From Lactiplantibacillus plantarum EGD-AQ4 (GTDB taxonomy: Bacteria > Bacillota > Bacilli > Lactobacillales > Lactobacillaceae), in assembly GCF_000463075.2 (NCBI RefSeq), contig NZ_AVAQ01000045.1, positions 1 to 64,000 of the forward strand: 64,000 nt of DNA. Reading direction: 5' to 3'. The notes below the pieces were generated by a model. That model worked only from the letters and a program-made list of their open reading frames with translations. It made no database searches and was not told where the DNA came from. Positions 37,379-47,520 of this stretch are shown piece by piece. The number at the start of each line of letters is the position of its first letter. The first letter of the stretch is position 1. A program made the position numbers and the translations under genes.

Positions 37379-38713
37379 TTAGTCCTTGTCGCTATCGTCT
37401 TTCTTGTCATCTTTTTTGTCGTCTGCTTTGGCATTTTGCTTTGCAGAGTCAGCAATCAAGTCAACAGCTTGGCGAATGGCGATGTCATGTGACAACATGT
37501 CATCAGTTAATGCACCACGGACTGCGCTTTCTTCCATGTTGTATTGACTAGCTAAGTCCTTAACTTCAGCAGCAATTTCATCTTGTGATGGTTTGATGTT
37601 TTCAGCTTCAACGACGGCTTCTAAGACCAAGTTAGTCTTAACCCGACGTTCTGCATCAGCAGCAAATTGCTTGTGCAAGTCGTCTTCAGTCGTACCAGTC
37701 AACTTGTAGTAAGTCTTAGGATCGATACCTTGTTGTTGCATGTTAGCTAAATATTGATCCATTTGACGATGAATGTCGTCTTCCTTCATTGCATCAGGAA
37801 TGGCTTCGATTTCAGCATTGTCAACAGCTTGGTTCAAAGCTTCGTCTTCAATGGCATCATGAGCAGCGGATTCTTTTTGTTCCTTAAGTTCATCCTTGAT
37901 CTTAGCCTTTAATTCTTCAAGTGTGTCAACGTCATCGTCAACATCCTTGGCAAATTCATCGTCTAATTCAGGGAGTTCCTTAGTCTTAACTTCGTGAACC
38001 GTTACCTTGAAGGTTGCTTCTTTGTCTTGCAAGTCTTCAGCTTGGTAATCCTTAGGGAAGGTTACCTTAACTTCAGTTTCGTCGCCGGCCTTCACACCAA
38101 CTAATTGGTCTTCGAAGCCAGGGATGAATGAGTTAGAACCTAATTCAAGTGAATAGTTTTCTGATTCGCCGCCTTCAAATGGTTCGCCATCAACGAAACC
38201 TTTGAAGTCAATAACGACAGTATCACCCTTAGCAGCTGGTTGGTCTTCTTTCAAGACTAATTCAGCTTGCTTTTCGCGACGTGATTCTAATTCAGCGTCG
38301 ACGTCCTTAGCGTAAACCCGCGTGTTTTGACGAGTGACACTAAGTTCCTTGTATTGACCAAGCTTAACTTCTGGTTTAACCGTAACAACGGCTTTCAGAA
38401 CCCAAGGCTTGCCCTTTTCCATGCTGTCAACATCGATTTGAGGTTGGTCAACTGGTTCAATTTCAGTATCTTTGATTGCTTCTTCATATGCCTCTGGGAG
38501 CACGATATTTAAAGCATCTTGATAAAGTGCTTCTTCACCGTACATTTGGTTGAAGATTTGACGTGGAACCTTACCCTTACGGAACCCAGGAACGTTTAAG
38601 TTCTTCTTAGTCCGTTGGAAGGCCTTATCAATACCTTCTTTAATTTTGTCAGCACCAATTTCGAATGTTAATTCGCCTTGGTTGCCTTCTTTCTTTTCCC
38701 ACTTTGCAGCCAT
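37379..38713 (-). CDS. tig: Trigger factor
   Basis: 444 aa ribosome-bound chaperone and prolyl isomerase. N-terminal ribosome-binding domain with the signature [12 protein letters not shown] (about 40-51), central FKBP domain ([31 protein letters not shown]) and an acidic helical C-terminal arm ending in a Lys/Asp-rich tail. Ribosome site GGAGGG. Lies between tuf and clpX. Confidence 0.98.
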   Translation of the reverse strand: MAAKWEKKEGNQGELTFEIGADKIKEGIDKAFQRTKKNLNVPGFRKGKVPRQIFNQMYGEEALYQDALNIVLPEAYEEAIKDTEIEPVDQPQIDVDSMEKGKPWVLKAVVTVKPEVKLGQYKELSVTRQNTRVYAKDVDAELESRREKQAELVLKEDQPAAKGDTVVIDFKGFVDGEPFEGGESENYSLELGSNSFIPGFEDQLVGVKAGDETEVKVTFPKDYQAEDLQDKEATFKVTVHEVKTKELPELDDEFAKDVDDDVDTLEELKAKIKDELKEQKESAAHDAIEDEALNQAVDNAEIEAIPDAMKEDDIHRQMDQYLANMQQQGIDPKTYYKLTGTTEDDLHKQFAADAERRVKTNLVLEAVVEAENIKPSQDEIAAEVKDLASQYNMEESAVRGALTDDMLSHDIAIRQAVDLIADSAKQNAKADDKKDDKKDDSDKD

Positions 38714-38850
38714 TGTATTCCCTCCGAAACATTATAATTTCTACAATTCAAGTCAATTGCATACTTGTTAAGTTTAACCTATCGTTGCCGTAAAGTAAAC
38801 CGAATTGGTTAAAAAAGCCCGCAAGCACGCGCGGTATTATTGATTTCCTT

Positions 38851-38888
38851 AAAAAAAACGACTCGGAAGAAGACTTCCAAGTCGCTTA
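38851..38888 (-). terminator. Terminator of tuf
   Basis: Stem CGACT-GGAAG / CTTCC-AGTCG with loop AAGA; T8 follows on the minus strand. Confidence 0.8.
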
Positions 38889-38915
38889 AATCAATCAATG
38901 AAAATCAGTTAGAGA

Positions 38916-40103
<1,188 letters not shown>

Positions 40104-40174
40104 TAATGAAACCTCCTGTGATTTTCGCAAGAATAATGCCAAGACAAAAGAGTCTCAACAATTCTTTAGTTAGT

Positions 40175-40263
40175 ATTATACTACATCCTAGTGAAAAGGC
40201 CAAATTACGCACCCATCACTGAGAATCCTTAAATATTATATATAGCCTAATCTGATTTGTAAA
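40175..40263 (-). promoter_or_regulatory. Tandem promoters of tuf
   Basis: Distal: TTTACA (40263-40258), 17 bases, TATAAT (40240-40235). Proximal: TTGGCC (40203-40198), 17 bases, TATAAT (40180-40175). Both have perfect -10 boxes and optimal spacing. Confidence 0.75.
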
Positions 40264-40316
40264 CAGATATTATTCAAAAAATTGAATTTTTGTTAGTTAA
40301 TTCTTATTAAGCATGA

Positions 40317-41231
40317 TTATTCTTGTAAATCAAGACTAAATTGCTGAATCTTCTGCTGAATTTTCATCATTTTTTCTTGTTCTGCCGATAAGTCAGCCGT
40401 CTGCTGACCAGTTTGCTGTGCAATTAAGACGGTTACCCAGTCCGCTGGATCAGTAATCGCTAATTCTGGACGTGGATATAAGTACATTAATTGTAATTGT
40501 AAAAGTTCCCGTAAATTTTCATATAAAAAGACATCCTGGTCAGCAAGCTGAATTTTAAGCAGTTGTTTCGTCGCTAAACTGATTTCATCGGCGCCCACTT
40601 CAGTTAACTCGGCTGGGCAAATTGTCAGCTGGCGTTCATCCAGTAACCATTGCATCTGCACCGGTACCGTCACCCGCAATTCATGTAAGGTATAGAGTAC
40701 CTCTGAGCGCGTCAAAGGATGCAAAAACGGATCCACAAGCAAAAACTTAGCCGCGGTCAAATAACGTTGCATGGTCAGATGACGTGCCGCCTGCAAATCC
40801 GCCACTTGGGCCTGAACCGGTTGATCAGATAAGTGATAAAAATGGCGCATCGTGGTTGTCAATGTCGATTGTAAGTGCGCCTCAGCGTCATTTTCAGCGG
40901 CTGAGAGCGTGGTTAGCGCAGCCTGTGTCCAATCACTCTTCCCACGTGCAACGATCACGATTCGCGCCGAGATGAACTCATGATTAGCAATCAGCGCACG
41001 CAGGTACACGGAGGCCGCCTCATCGGAAGCCAGATATTGGCCTTCGAATTCACTCGCGTAATTGCGCGCGGTGACATACTGCTGGTCAGCGACTAACGCC
41101 CGTACCAACTGGAAATTATTGGCGGCCGATTGTTCATCTTGGTAAATCTGTTCCCATAGATTGGCCGCTTGATTCCAATCCTTTGCAGCCACTGCTTGTT
41201 CGGCGGCCGTTTGACGCTCTGCTGGGGTCAT
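40317..41231 (-). CDS. TPR-like hypothetical protein (304 aa)
   Basis: Almost wholly helical and rich in Ala, Gln and Leu. The first ~110 residues contain helix pairs of TPR type (AEQAVAAKDWNQAANLWEQ; FQLVRALVADQQYVTARNYA). No signal peptide, membrane segment or catalytic motif. Lactobacillales carry similar TPR-like proteins next to the RNase J gene, with no known function. A terminator separates it from rnjB. Confidence 0.75.
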   Translation of the reverse strand: MTPAERQTAAEQAVAAKDWNQAANLWEQIYQDEQSAANNFQLVRALVADQQYVTARNYASEFEGQYLASDEAASVYLRALIANHEFISARIVIVARGKSDWTQAALTTLSAAENDAEAHLQSTLTTTMRHFYHLSDQPVQAQVADLQAARHLTMQRYLTAAKFLLVDPFLHPLTRSEVLYTLHELRVTVPVQMQWLLDERQLTICPAELTEVGADEISLATKQLLKIQLADQDVFLYENLRELLQLQLMYLYPRPELAITDPADWVTVLIAQQTGQQTADLSAEQEKMMKIQQKIQQFSLDLQE

Positions 41232-41279
41232 CTGAACATACTCCTCTCTTAAAACAAACCTAAAAAATAAAAAGCTAAA

Positions 41280-41312
41280 GTAAAAAGCCGGAAATTCCTT
41301 CCGACTTTTTAC
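41280..41312 (-). terminator. Terminator of dapA-rnjB
   Basis: Stem GTAAAAAG-CGGAA / TTCCG-CTTTTTAC with loop ATTCC; T5 on the minus strand, just after the rnjB stop. Confidence 0.75.
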
Positions 41313-41317
41313 GCTGA

Positions 41318-43042
41318 TTAAGCTTCCGGTTGGCGTTCAGCCGGCTTGTTTGACTTTGACTTTTTACTGCGACGATGGTGCTGATTAACTTCCATGATAA
41401 CTGGCAAGATGACTGGATGACGTTTTGTCTGATCCCACAAGTAGTGGTTCAACTTTTCGCGAACCGCTTGTTTCAAGTGGCCCCAATCAAATTCCTTGTT
41501 ATCAAGATTCTCTTGGACCGTCGTCCGTACCAATTCGGCACTTTCCTGCATCAAATCTTTACTTGTCTTGACGTAGACGAAGCCCCGTGACGTAATCTTG
41601 GGTGTCGAAATAATCTTTTTCTTCTTACGATCAATTGTGACCACTGCCACAAAGATACCGTCTTCGGACAAAATTTTCCGATCACGTAACACGATGTTCC
41701 CAATATCACCAACGCCGATACCATCAATCATCGTGTCGCCAACTTCAATTGAGCCAGCCAAGTGCATGGTGTCGCCATCATAGCGTAATTGGTCGCCCTT
41801 AGCCGCAATTAAGACGTGGTCATCAGGGATCCCCACTTCACGCGCAAAACTAGCATGCGCATCAAGTAAACGGTATTCCCCCTGAATTGGAATGAAGTAT
41901 TGTGGCTTCATCATATTGATCATCAGTTGCAAGTCACGCTTAGCAGCATGGCCCGATGAGTTCATCTCATCCGCGATTGCCTTAACGTCCGCATCCGCTC
42001 GATAAATCATATCGCGAGTTTTGGCAACGACGGTTTCCATCGAATGGGAAGGCGTCGTCGTAATGAAGACCAGGTCACCCTTTTCGATGTTGACTTTGCC
42101 CTCTTGTTTGTTCGCCATTCGCTGCAAAGCTTTGATGGGCTCACCCATACGGCCAGTCTGCAAGATGACGACCTGTTCAGGCTTCAACTTATCGATTGCT
42201 TTTAATGGCACAACGACGTCTTCTGGCATGTGCAACTTACCCAAGTCAATGGCCGTCTTGACGATACTCTCGACATCTCCAGGCATTAAGGCCACTTTAC
42301 GGTCCGACTTAGCCGCGGCATCAAGCACTTGTTGAATCCGCAAGATATTTGAAGCAACTGATGCGACAATGATCCGACCAGGATGATATTTGAAAGTTTC
42401 CAAGACATAAGCTGCAATTTCACGCTCACTCACCGGTTGTTCGTAGTTTTCAGCGTTGGCTGAATCACTCAGCAATGCCAAGACACCCTTTGAACCGATT
42501 TCGGCTAAACGTGCAAAGTCTGTTTGATAATCGCCGGCAGCTGTCGGGTCAAATTTAAAGTCACCCGTGTAGACAATTTCACCAGCACTCGTTTGTAAGA
42601 CGATCCCCATGGAATCTGGGATTGAATGGGTCGTCCGGAAAAATGAGACGGTAACCGTGCCAAAGTCAATTTCCGTCTTCTCATTAACAACGTGGAAATC
42701 GTTAAACTTCTTGGCTTGTGGATCCTTCTGCATTTGAATTTTAGCCAATTCAATCGTTAGTTCTGAACCGAAGACTGGCACGTTAAATTCGTTTAAAAAG
42801 TAAGGTAAAGCACCGATGGCATCCGCATGGCCGTGTGTTAAGAATACACCGACGATTCGATCAGCATTCTCCCGTAAATAACTGAAATCTGGAATCACGA
42901 TATCAATTCCGAGCAATTCATTTTCCGGGTATTTCAGACCACAGTCCAAGATATAGATATCGCCGTCGACTTCGACAGCGTACATGTTTTTTCCGTTTTC
43001 ACGGACCCCACCAAAGGGGGTAATTTGAATTTTTGAACTCAA
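41318..43042 (-). CDS. rnjB: Ribonuclease J2
   Basis: 574 aa metallo-beta-lactamase/beta-CASP RNase. The first metal motif is degenerate: HGHADA (70-75), with Ala in place of the final His of HxHxDH, the mark of the weakly active J2 subunit that pairs with RNase J1. The beta-CASP block (SDSANAE; PGRIIVASVASNILRIQQ) and the C-terminal domain are intact, followed by a basic tail (HHRRSKKSKSNK). It lies 19 bp after dapA, the same dapA-rnjB order as in Bacillus subtilis. Confidence 0.93.
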   Translation of the reverse strand: MSSKIQITPFGGVRENGKNMYAVEVDGDIYILDCGLKYPENELLGIDIVIPDFSYLRENADRIVGVFLTHGHADAIGALPYFLNEFNVPVFGSELTIELAKIQMQKDPQAKKFNDFHVVNEKTEIDFGTVTVSFFRTTHSIPDSMGIVLQTSAGEIVYTGDFKFDPTAAGDYQTDFARLAEIGSKGVLALLSDSANAENYEQPVSEREIAAYVLETFKYHPGRIIVASVASNILRIQQVLDAAAKSDRKVALMPGDVESIVKTAIDLGKLHMPEDVVVPLKAIDKLKPEQVVILQTGRMGEPIKALQRMANKQEGKVNIEKGDLVFITTTPSHSMETVVAKTRDMIYRADADVKAIADEMNSSGHAAKRDLQLMINMMKPQYFIPIQGEYRLLDAHASFAREVGIPDDHVLIAAKGDQLRYDGDTMHLAGSIEVGDTMIDGIGVGDIGNIVLRDRKILSEDGIFVAVVTIDRKKKKIISTPKITSRGFVYVKTSKDLMQESAELVRTTVQENLDNKEFDWGHLKQAVREKLNHYLWDQTKRHPVILPVIMEVNQHHRRSKKSKSNKPAERQPEA

Positions 43043-43061
43043 TTATTTCACCTTGATTCTT

Positions 43062-43934
43062 CTAAATATTTAATGTTTTAAATAACTGAGTTGTTTGCTC
43101 AGCACTTAGTGGTAAGATTGGTAACCGCGGATCGCCAACTGGCTGGCCTAAATGATTCAGGGCTGCCTTAACGGGCGATGGCGATGGTGCGCTAAACAAC
43201 GCACTCATTTTTGGTGTCAAGTCACGTTGATATTTTGCGGCCGTGGCAATATCACCCTGTTCAATAGCAGTAAACATGGCGGTCATTTCGTCACCGTAAA
43301 TATGACTAGCTACTGAAATCACACCCGCACCGCCAATTTCCTTGGCTGCTAGGCTTTGAGAATCTTCACCTGTGTAGACCAGAAAATCAGCTGGTGCATT
43401 TTCAACGATTGCACCAAATTCTTCCATTGAGGCACACTGCTTAATCCCAATGATATTTGGGTTTTGCGCTAACGTTAAAACGGTTGAAACTTCCATCTTA
43501 ACAATTACTCGGCCAGGAATATTATAAATGATCACTGGCAAGCCACCCTGTTCAGCGACCGCCGTAAAGTGCGCAATCATTCCAGCTTGGTCAGGTTTAT
43601 TATAGTAAGGAACTACCACTAATGCGGCATCGATACCGTCAATTTGGCTGACCTTCTTGGTAAAGGCAATCGTCGCAGCAGTACTGTTAGAACCAGTCCC
43701 AGCCACGATTGGCACCCGGCCATCCACGATTTTAGCGGCTTTTTTAAGTAAGGTTAACTTCTCATCTTCAGTCAACGTTGGGGCTTCACCAGTGGTACCA
43801 CCTACTAGGATACCCTGCGTCCCATGTGCCAATAAATGTTCAATCAAGCTTGCCAACCGCTTTTCGTCTAGTTGTTGGTGATCATCGAAAGGGGTCACCA
43901 TTGCGGTCATCAAGTCAACGTTTGCAAAGTTCAT
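43062..43934 (-). CDS. dapA: 4-hydroxy-tetrahydrodipicolinate synthase
   Basis: 290 aa (beta/alpha)8 enzyme. It condenses pyruvate with aspartate semialdehyde in the lysine/diaminopimelate pathway that feeds peptidoglycan. GGTTGEAPTL (45-54), catalytic Tyr137 in YNIPGR, and Schiff-base Lys165 in IIGIKQCA. ATG with GAGGAG upstream. Cotranscribed with rnjB. Confidence 0.97.
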   Translation of the reverse strand: MNFANVDLMTAMVTPFDDHQQLDEKRLASLIEHLLAHGTQGILVGGTTGEAPTLTEDEKLTLLKKAAKIVDGRVPIVAGTGSNSTAATIAFTKKVSQIDGIDAALVVVPYYNKPDQAGMIAHFTAVAEQGGLPVIIYNIPGRVIVKMEVSTVLTLAQNPNIIGIKQCASMEEFGAIVENAPADFLVYTGEDSQSLAAKEIGGAGVISVASHIYGDEMTAMFTAIEQGDIATAAKYQRDLTPKMSALFSAPSPSPVKAALNHLGQPVGDPRLPILPLSAEQTTQLFKTLNI

Positions 43935-44053
43935 GATCTAAAAACTCCTCTATTGAAATTTACAAGTACCCAATGTACCTGTTCCGATTAAGTAACTCTT
44001 TTCAGTTTACCACATTTTAAAGTAAAGCAATAGTTAGACCATTCGATTAAGGC

Positions 44054-45256
44054 TCAGCGCCCTTGTTGTTGACGGAAATATAACCCCCAAAGCACTAGTG
44101 CGATGACCTGCAAACCAGCTGTCACGAGAAATATTGGTTGATAACCCCACTGGTTGGCAACTAACACAGCGAGACCCGGGCCAACCACGTTACCACACGC
44201 CTGTGCCGATTGATTAAGACTAAACACCCGACCGAACGCAACTTGGGGCACCCGTTCGACCGTCATCACTTGCAAGGCTGGCAGTAATGCCGCATCCGCA
44301 ACCCCTAAAATCAATCGTAAGATGATCAATTGACCAACTTGCTGTACCAGACTCGTCAGAATTAAATCACTGATGGCTAGCCCGAGAAAGATGAGGAGAC
44401 AGCGCCCCGCGCCTAGCCGATCAATCAATCGACCAATTCGGCCGGCCATTAAAATCGTCGCCACCCCGGGCGCAGCCGCAACGAACCCCGTCAACAAAAC
44501 AATCGTGTGCGACGACGCTTGTGGCGATAACTGCATCACAAACAAACTCAGAATAGGCGTTACTGCGTTCGTCGTCGCCTGCACAACTAAGAGTGAGGTT
44601 AAGAGTGCGGTGATAAACACCCCACCAATTTGCTTCAAGATGGGACGAAGTGGTGCCAAGGCTTGTCGGCTGACCGGCGTCACATCCTCCTGAACGCCCC
44701 ACAGCGTCATGACAAAAACCATCGCCATCAAGCCACTCGTGACGATAAAGGCCCCGCGGTAACCAACCGTATTTGCTAGCACACTCCCGAGCAGCGGCCC
44801 CATCAGTGTGCCACTAATACTGCCCGTCACTAACTTGCTCAGCCATTGTCCCCGACGTTCGGCTGGCGCTGTTAATGAAATCAACGCGTTGGCATTATTA
44901 ATGTATCCCGAAAAGGCACCCTGCGCCGCACGTAAAATCAGTAGGATCGTCACGTTGGGTGCTAAACCGACGCCTAGAATCGTCAGCGTCATCATGCCAG
45001 AAGCGCGCAGGCACATTAATTTACGGCCCTTCTGGTCAGCCAGTCGGCCCCATAGCGGTGCTACCAGTGCTTTACAGGCATACGTGACTGCGAACGCGGC
45101 CGCACCCAGTAAGTTTAATTGGGTCGTGGAATAATGTCCTAACGTTTGAATATACAGCACAATAAAAGGCAACGTCATCGCGTTACCTAAATCTGTAATC
45201 AGACTGCCAAACCATAAAATTCTAAAATTGCGTGTCAATGTTGTCGTCGCTTGCAT
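44054..45256 (-). CDS. MFS multidrug efflux transporter
   Basis: 400 aa, twelve predicted helices. MFS loop motif APLWGRLADQKGRKLMCLRA between helices 2 and 3, and a DHA1-type motif-C-like region GPLLGSVLANTVGYRGAFIV in helix 5. It probably expels drugs or metabolites by proton antiport; the substrate is unknown. Monocistronic, between dapA and rpsO. Unlike the MFS gene at 3445-4655, this one is intact. Confidence 0.88.
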   Translation of the reverse strand: MQATTTLTRNFRILWFGSLITDLGNAMTLPFIVLYIQTLGHYSTTQLNLLGAAAFAVTYACKALVAPLWGRLADQKGRKLMCLRASGMMTLTILGVGLAPNVTILLILRAAQGAFSGYINNANALISLTAPAERRGQWLSKLVTGSISGTLMGPLLGSVLANTVGYRGAFIVTSGLMAMVFVMTLWGVQEDVTPVSRQALAPLRPILKQIGGVFITALLTSLLVVQATTNAVTPILSLFVMQLSPQASSHTIVLLTGFVAAAPGVATILMAGRIGRLIDRLGAGRCLLIFLGLAISDLILTSLVQQVGQLIILRLILGVADAALLPALQVMTVERVPQVAFGRVFSLNQSAQACGNVVGPGLAVLVANQWGYQPIFLVTAGLQVIALVLWGLYFRQQQGR

Positions 45257-45351
45257 GAAATCTCCTCAATCATCCATTTTAATATTTCTCAGTATAGCAA
45301 ACGGTTATTTGAGTTTGATAAAGTTTATGTATCGTTTTTGTAATGATGTAC

Positions 45352-45382
45352 AAAAAAAGAGCCACCCCGCAGGCAGCCCTTC
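45352..45382 (-). terminator. Terminator of rpsO
   Basis: Stem AGGGCTGCC / GGGTGGCTCT with wobble pairs and a four-base loop; T7 follows on the minus strand. Confidence 0.7.
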
Positions 45383-45393
45383 TAAATTCAATA

Positions 45394-45663
45394 TTAACGA
45401 CGAAGACCAAGACTTTGGATTAAGTCACGGTAACGGTTAACGTCTTCTTTACGAAGGTAAGCTAACAAGTTACGACGATGACCGATTTTCTTCATCAACC
45501 CACGTTGTGAATGAAAATCCTTCTTGTGAACACGTAAATGTTCGTTTAATTCGTTGATGTCTTCTGTTAAAACTGCAACTTGGACTTCAACTGAACCAGT
45601 ATCGCCTTCGTGACGGGCATACTTATTAATAAGTTCCGTCTTCTTTTCGCGTGAAATTGCCAT
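45394..45663 (-). CDS. rpsO: 30S ribosomal protein S15
   Basis: 89 aa from ATG 45663 ([11 protein letters not shown]), the universal length. Conserved [18 protein letters not shown] and [18 protein letters not shown] blocks that bind 16S rRNA helices 20-22. The open frame upstream to 45786 is untranslated leader. AAAGGTGG ribosome site; the leader folds so that this site may pair with a loop (see 45664-45751). Confidence 0.98.
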   Translation of the reverse strand: MAISREKKTELINKYARHEGDTGSVEVQVAVLTEDINELNEHLRVHKKDFHSQRGLMKKIGHRRNLLAYLRKEDVNRYRDLIQSLGLRR

Positions 45664-45763
45664 GTGTTTCAACCACCTTTCCAATAATTGCCCTAAACTG
45701 AGTAAATCGTTGGTGGTGCACGATAAACTAAGTAAAGGGTTGCTGAACACTTGATATAGTCTA
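45664..45763 (-). promoter_or_regulatory. rpsO promoter region and structured leader (possible S15 autoregulatory pseudoknot)
   Basis: Promoter: minus strand TTGCAT (45786-45781), 17 bases, TAGACT (45763-45758), giving a leader of about 88 bases. In the leader, ATCGT/ACGAT (45724-45720 with 45710-45706) closes a nine-base loop holding ACCACC (45717-45712), which is complementary to GGTGGT (45677-45672) in the ribosome binding site. Loop-to-RBS pairing is the plan of S15-controlled pseudoknots. Confidence 0.5.
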
Positions 45764-45786
45764 GCAAACTCCCCATTAAAATGCAA

Positions 45787-45990
45787 GCCCAGTGACAGCC
45801 GAAGTCAACGTCCAGTCATCAAACTGGGCTCGTATCTACTGACCAACGAAGCGCAAGTTGGTCTACCAAACGCACGATACGGTCAGGTGACTGCCTTGCA
45901 TTCAGGCCGCTACGCTCACTTTCTGATCCTGATCAGCTTGCCTAAAATAGCGGTTTAAACATGTATCAAGATAAATTACTTTACACATAA
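45787..45990. other. Hairpin-rich spacer between rpsO and rpsT
   Basis: No gene. Two clean inverted repeats: AGCCCAGT / ACTGGGCT (45786-45793, 45823-45830) and GACCAAC / GTTGGTC (45841-45847, 45856-45862). It lies upstream of both divergent promoters, so it is not in either ribosomal transcript. Confidence 0.4.
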
Positions 45991-45993
45991 CGG

Positions 45994-46022
45994 TTGCAAT
46001 CAAGCCGGGGCTTATGTATAAT
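45994..46022 (+). promoter_or_regulatory. Promoter of rpsT
   Basis: TTGCAA (45994-45999), 17 bases with TATG just before the -10, TATAAT (46017-46022); ATG 35 bases later. Confidence 0.8.
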
Positions 46023-46056
46023 AGCATTTGTTGAAAAAATGATGGAGGTGAATCTG

Positions 46057-46311
46057 ATGCCAATTATCAAATCCGCTATTGAACGCGTGAAAACAAACAA
46101 TAAAGCAAACGCCCGTAACACCGCCCAAATGAGTGCGATGCGGACTGCTGTTAAGAAATTTGAAGCTGCTAAGACTGCCGGTGCCGACAATGTCGACGAA
46201 CTTTACGTCGCAGCTGCTAGCGCTGTTGACAAGGCTGCTTCTAAAGGTCTTATCAAGCGCAACAAAGCTGCCCGTGACAAGTCACGGATGGCCGCACGTT
46301 ACGCAAAATAA
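46057..46311 (+). CDS. rpsT: 30S ribosomal protein S20
   Basis: 84 aa from ATG 46057 ([14 protein letters not shown]), with GGAGGTG eight bases upstream. All-helical and very basic, with the family pattern [15 protein letters not shown] and the C-terminal [19 protein letters not shown]. Binds the bottom of the 30S body. Monocistronic with its own promoter and terminator. Confidence 0.98.
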   Translation: MPIIKSAIERVKTNNKANARNTAQMSAMRTAVKKFEAAKTAGADNVDELYVAAASAVDKAASKGLIKRNKAARDKSRMAARYAK

Positions 46312-46318
46312 GCTAATT

Positions 46319-46350
46319 TAACGCCTGAGCCTTGCGATGGCGTTTTTTTG
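46319..46350 (+). terminator. Terminator of rpsT
   Basis: Stem AACGCC / GGCGTT with a loop of about 13 bases, then T7. Confidence 0.7.
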
Positions 46351-46373
46351 TGTCTGAAATTAATGACTAATTC

Positions 46374-46417
46374 AAAAACACCTGAGCCACGGGGTCTCCC
46401 CTGGTTCAGGTGTTTTT
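46374..46417. terminator. Terminator of the com-holA operon
   Basis: Stem AAAAACACCTGA-CCA / TGG-TCAGGTGTTTTT with a loop of about 12 bases; A and T tracts on both sides allow either direction. Confidence 0.82.
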
Positions 46418-46458
46418 GATATTCACTGTAATTTTGATGGCGACGCGTGACTGCTCAT

Positions 46459-47520
46459 CTAATAAGCCCCCGACCGTGTTCGCGTTGCCGTTTGCCGCTC
46501 GTTCACAAACTGCACCATGAATAATTCAAATAACAATTCTGGATCACGTTGCGTGGTTTTCATTTGTTCCTCGGTTTGCAGTAATCCTAAGTACGCGGCG
46601 CGTAAAGCCGCTTGGTCAAAATGGCGCACCGTTTGCATCGCTAGCTTGACGCGGTATGGATGGACCTTTAACGTACTGGCCAGACTTCCTTGGCTGTAAC
46701 CTGCCTGAGCCATGATCTTGACTTGTAACAATAATCGAAATTGGCCTAACAAAATCGCGTTGATTTTCAACGGTGCTTCTTGAGCCGCCACCAATTCGTG
46801 ATAAAGTTCTACTGCGGGCTGCGTGCGATAACGTAGGACGTCATTAACGAGGTCAAACACATTTTGTGTTAGTGATTTAGTTACTAACGCTTGGACTGCC
46901 GCTAAATCAATCTGCTGAGACTGAGCGGCATAAATCATCAACTTCGGTAGTTGGCCCATAATCAGCCCTAACTGCCCATCCGTTCGATTGACCAACTCTT
47001 GCAACGCATCCGCATCGATACGAATCTTTTTCTCGTCTAAAGCCGCCTGGACGTAGCGCTGAGTCTCCGTCTCCGAAACCTGATTGATTTCAATCATCGT
47101 TGCTTGTTTTTTGAGCGTTTTAACGAGCTTTTTACGCGCATCTAATTTCTCGTAAGGCGCCATTAGTACCAGAATCGTGCTCGGCTCCGGTTGTTCGAAA
47201 TAGCGCTGTAACGCGTCCAAGTCATGATCGACCTTGGTCTTTTTATTTTCACCCGTCAAAAAATACGGATGGTTGATGAAGACCAGCCGACGCTCACCAA
47301 AAAACGGCGCTGACATGGCATCATCGAGCGCGACTGCGACCGGTGTTGTCTCCATATCATAACTGCCGACGTTCATCGTTTGTTCTTCAGTCGGTATTTG
47401 CTGCGTCAACGCCTGTTTGAGTTGATCCGCTAAATAGTCGACGGTTCCTAAAATCACATAAATCGGTGCGAGTTCACCGTTGCGAATCGTTTTTAACGCT
47501 TGCTGTGCGTTGATAGCGAT
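46459..47520 (-). CDS. holA: DNA polymerase III subunit delta, with an apparent non-standard start
   Basis: Loads the sliding clamp as part of the clamp loader. Homology clearly begins upstream of the first standard start codon. The frame reads NAQQALKTIRNGELAPIYVI before the GTG at 47457, and the PIYVILGTVDYLADQL block is the conserved delta N-terminus. Between the upstream in-frame TGA and that point there is no ATG, GTG or TTG. The best candidate is ATC at 47520, behind AAGGAAGG, giving 353 aa (normal). Otherwise the GTG start gives 332 aa lacking the first strand. The 5' end overlaps comEC by 47 bp. C-terminal region AAYLGLLQTEEQMKTTQRDPELLFE is typical. Confidence 0.9.
   Translation of the reverse strand: MAINAQQALKTIRNGELAPIYVILGTVDYLADQLKQALTQQIPTEEQTMNVGSYDMETTPVAVALDDAMSAPFFGERRLVFINHPYFLTGENKKTKVDHDLDALQRYFEQPEPSTILVLMAPYEKLDARKKLVKTLKKQATMIEINQVSETETQRYVQAALDEKKIRIDADALQELVNRTDGQLGLIMGQLPKLMIYAAQSQQIDLAAVQALVTKSLTQNVFDLVNDVLRYRTQPAVELYHELVAAQEAPLKINAILLGQFRLLLQVKIMAQAGYSQGSLASTLKVHPYRVKLAMQTVRHFDQAALRAAYLGLLQTEEQMKTTQRDPELLFELFMVQFVNERQTATRTRSGAY

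Noticed and set aside
42505-42753. Minus-strand alternative frame within rnjB
   Set aside because: Shadow of the RNase J2 gene; no ribosome site and unlikely composition.
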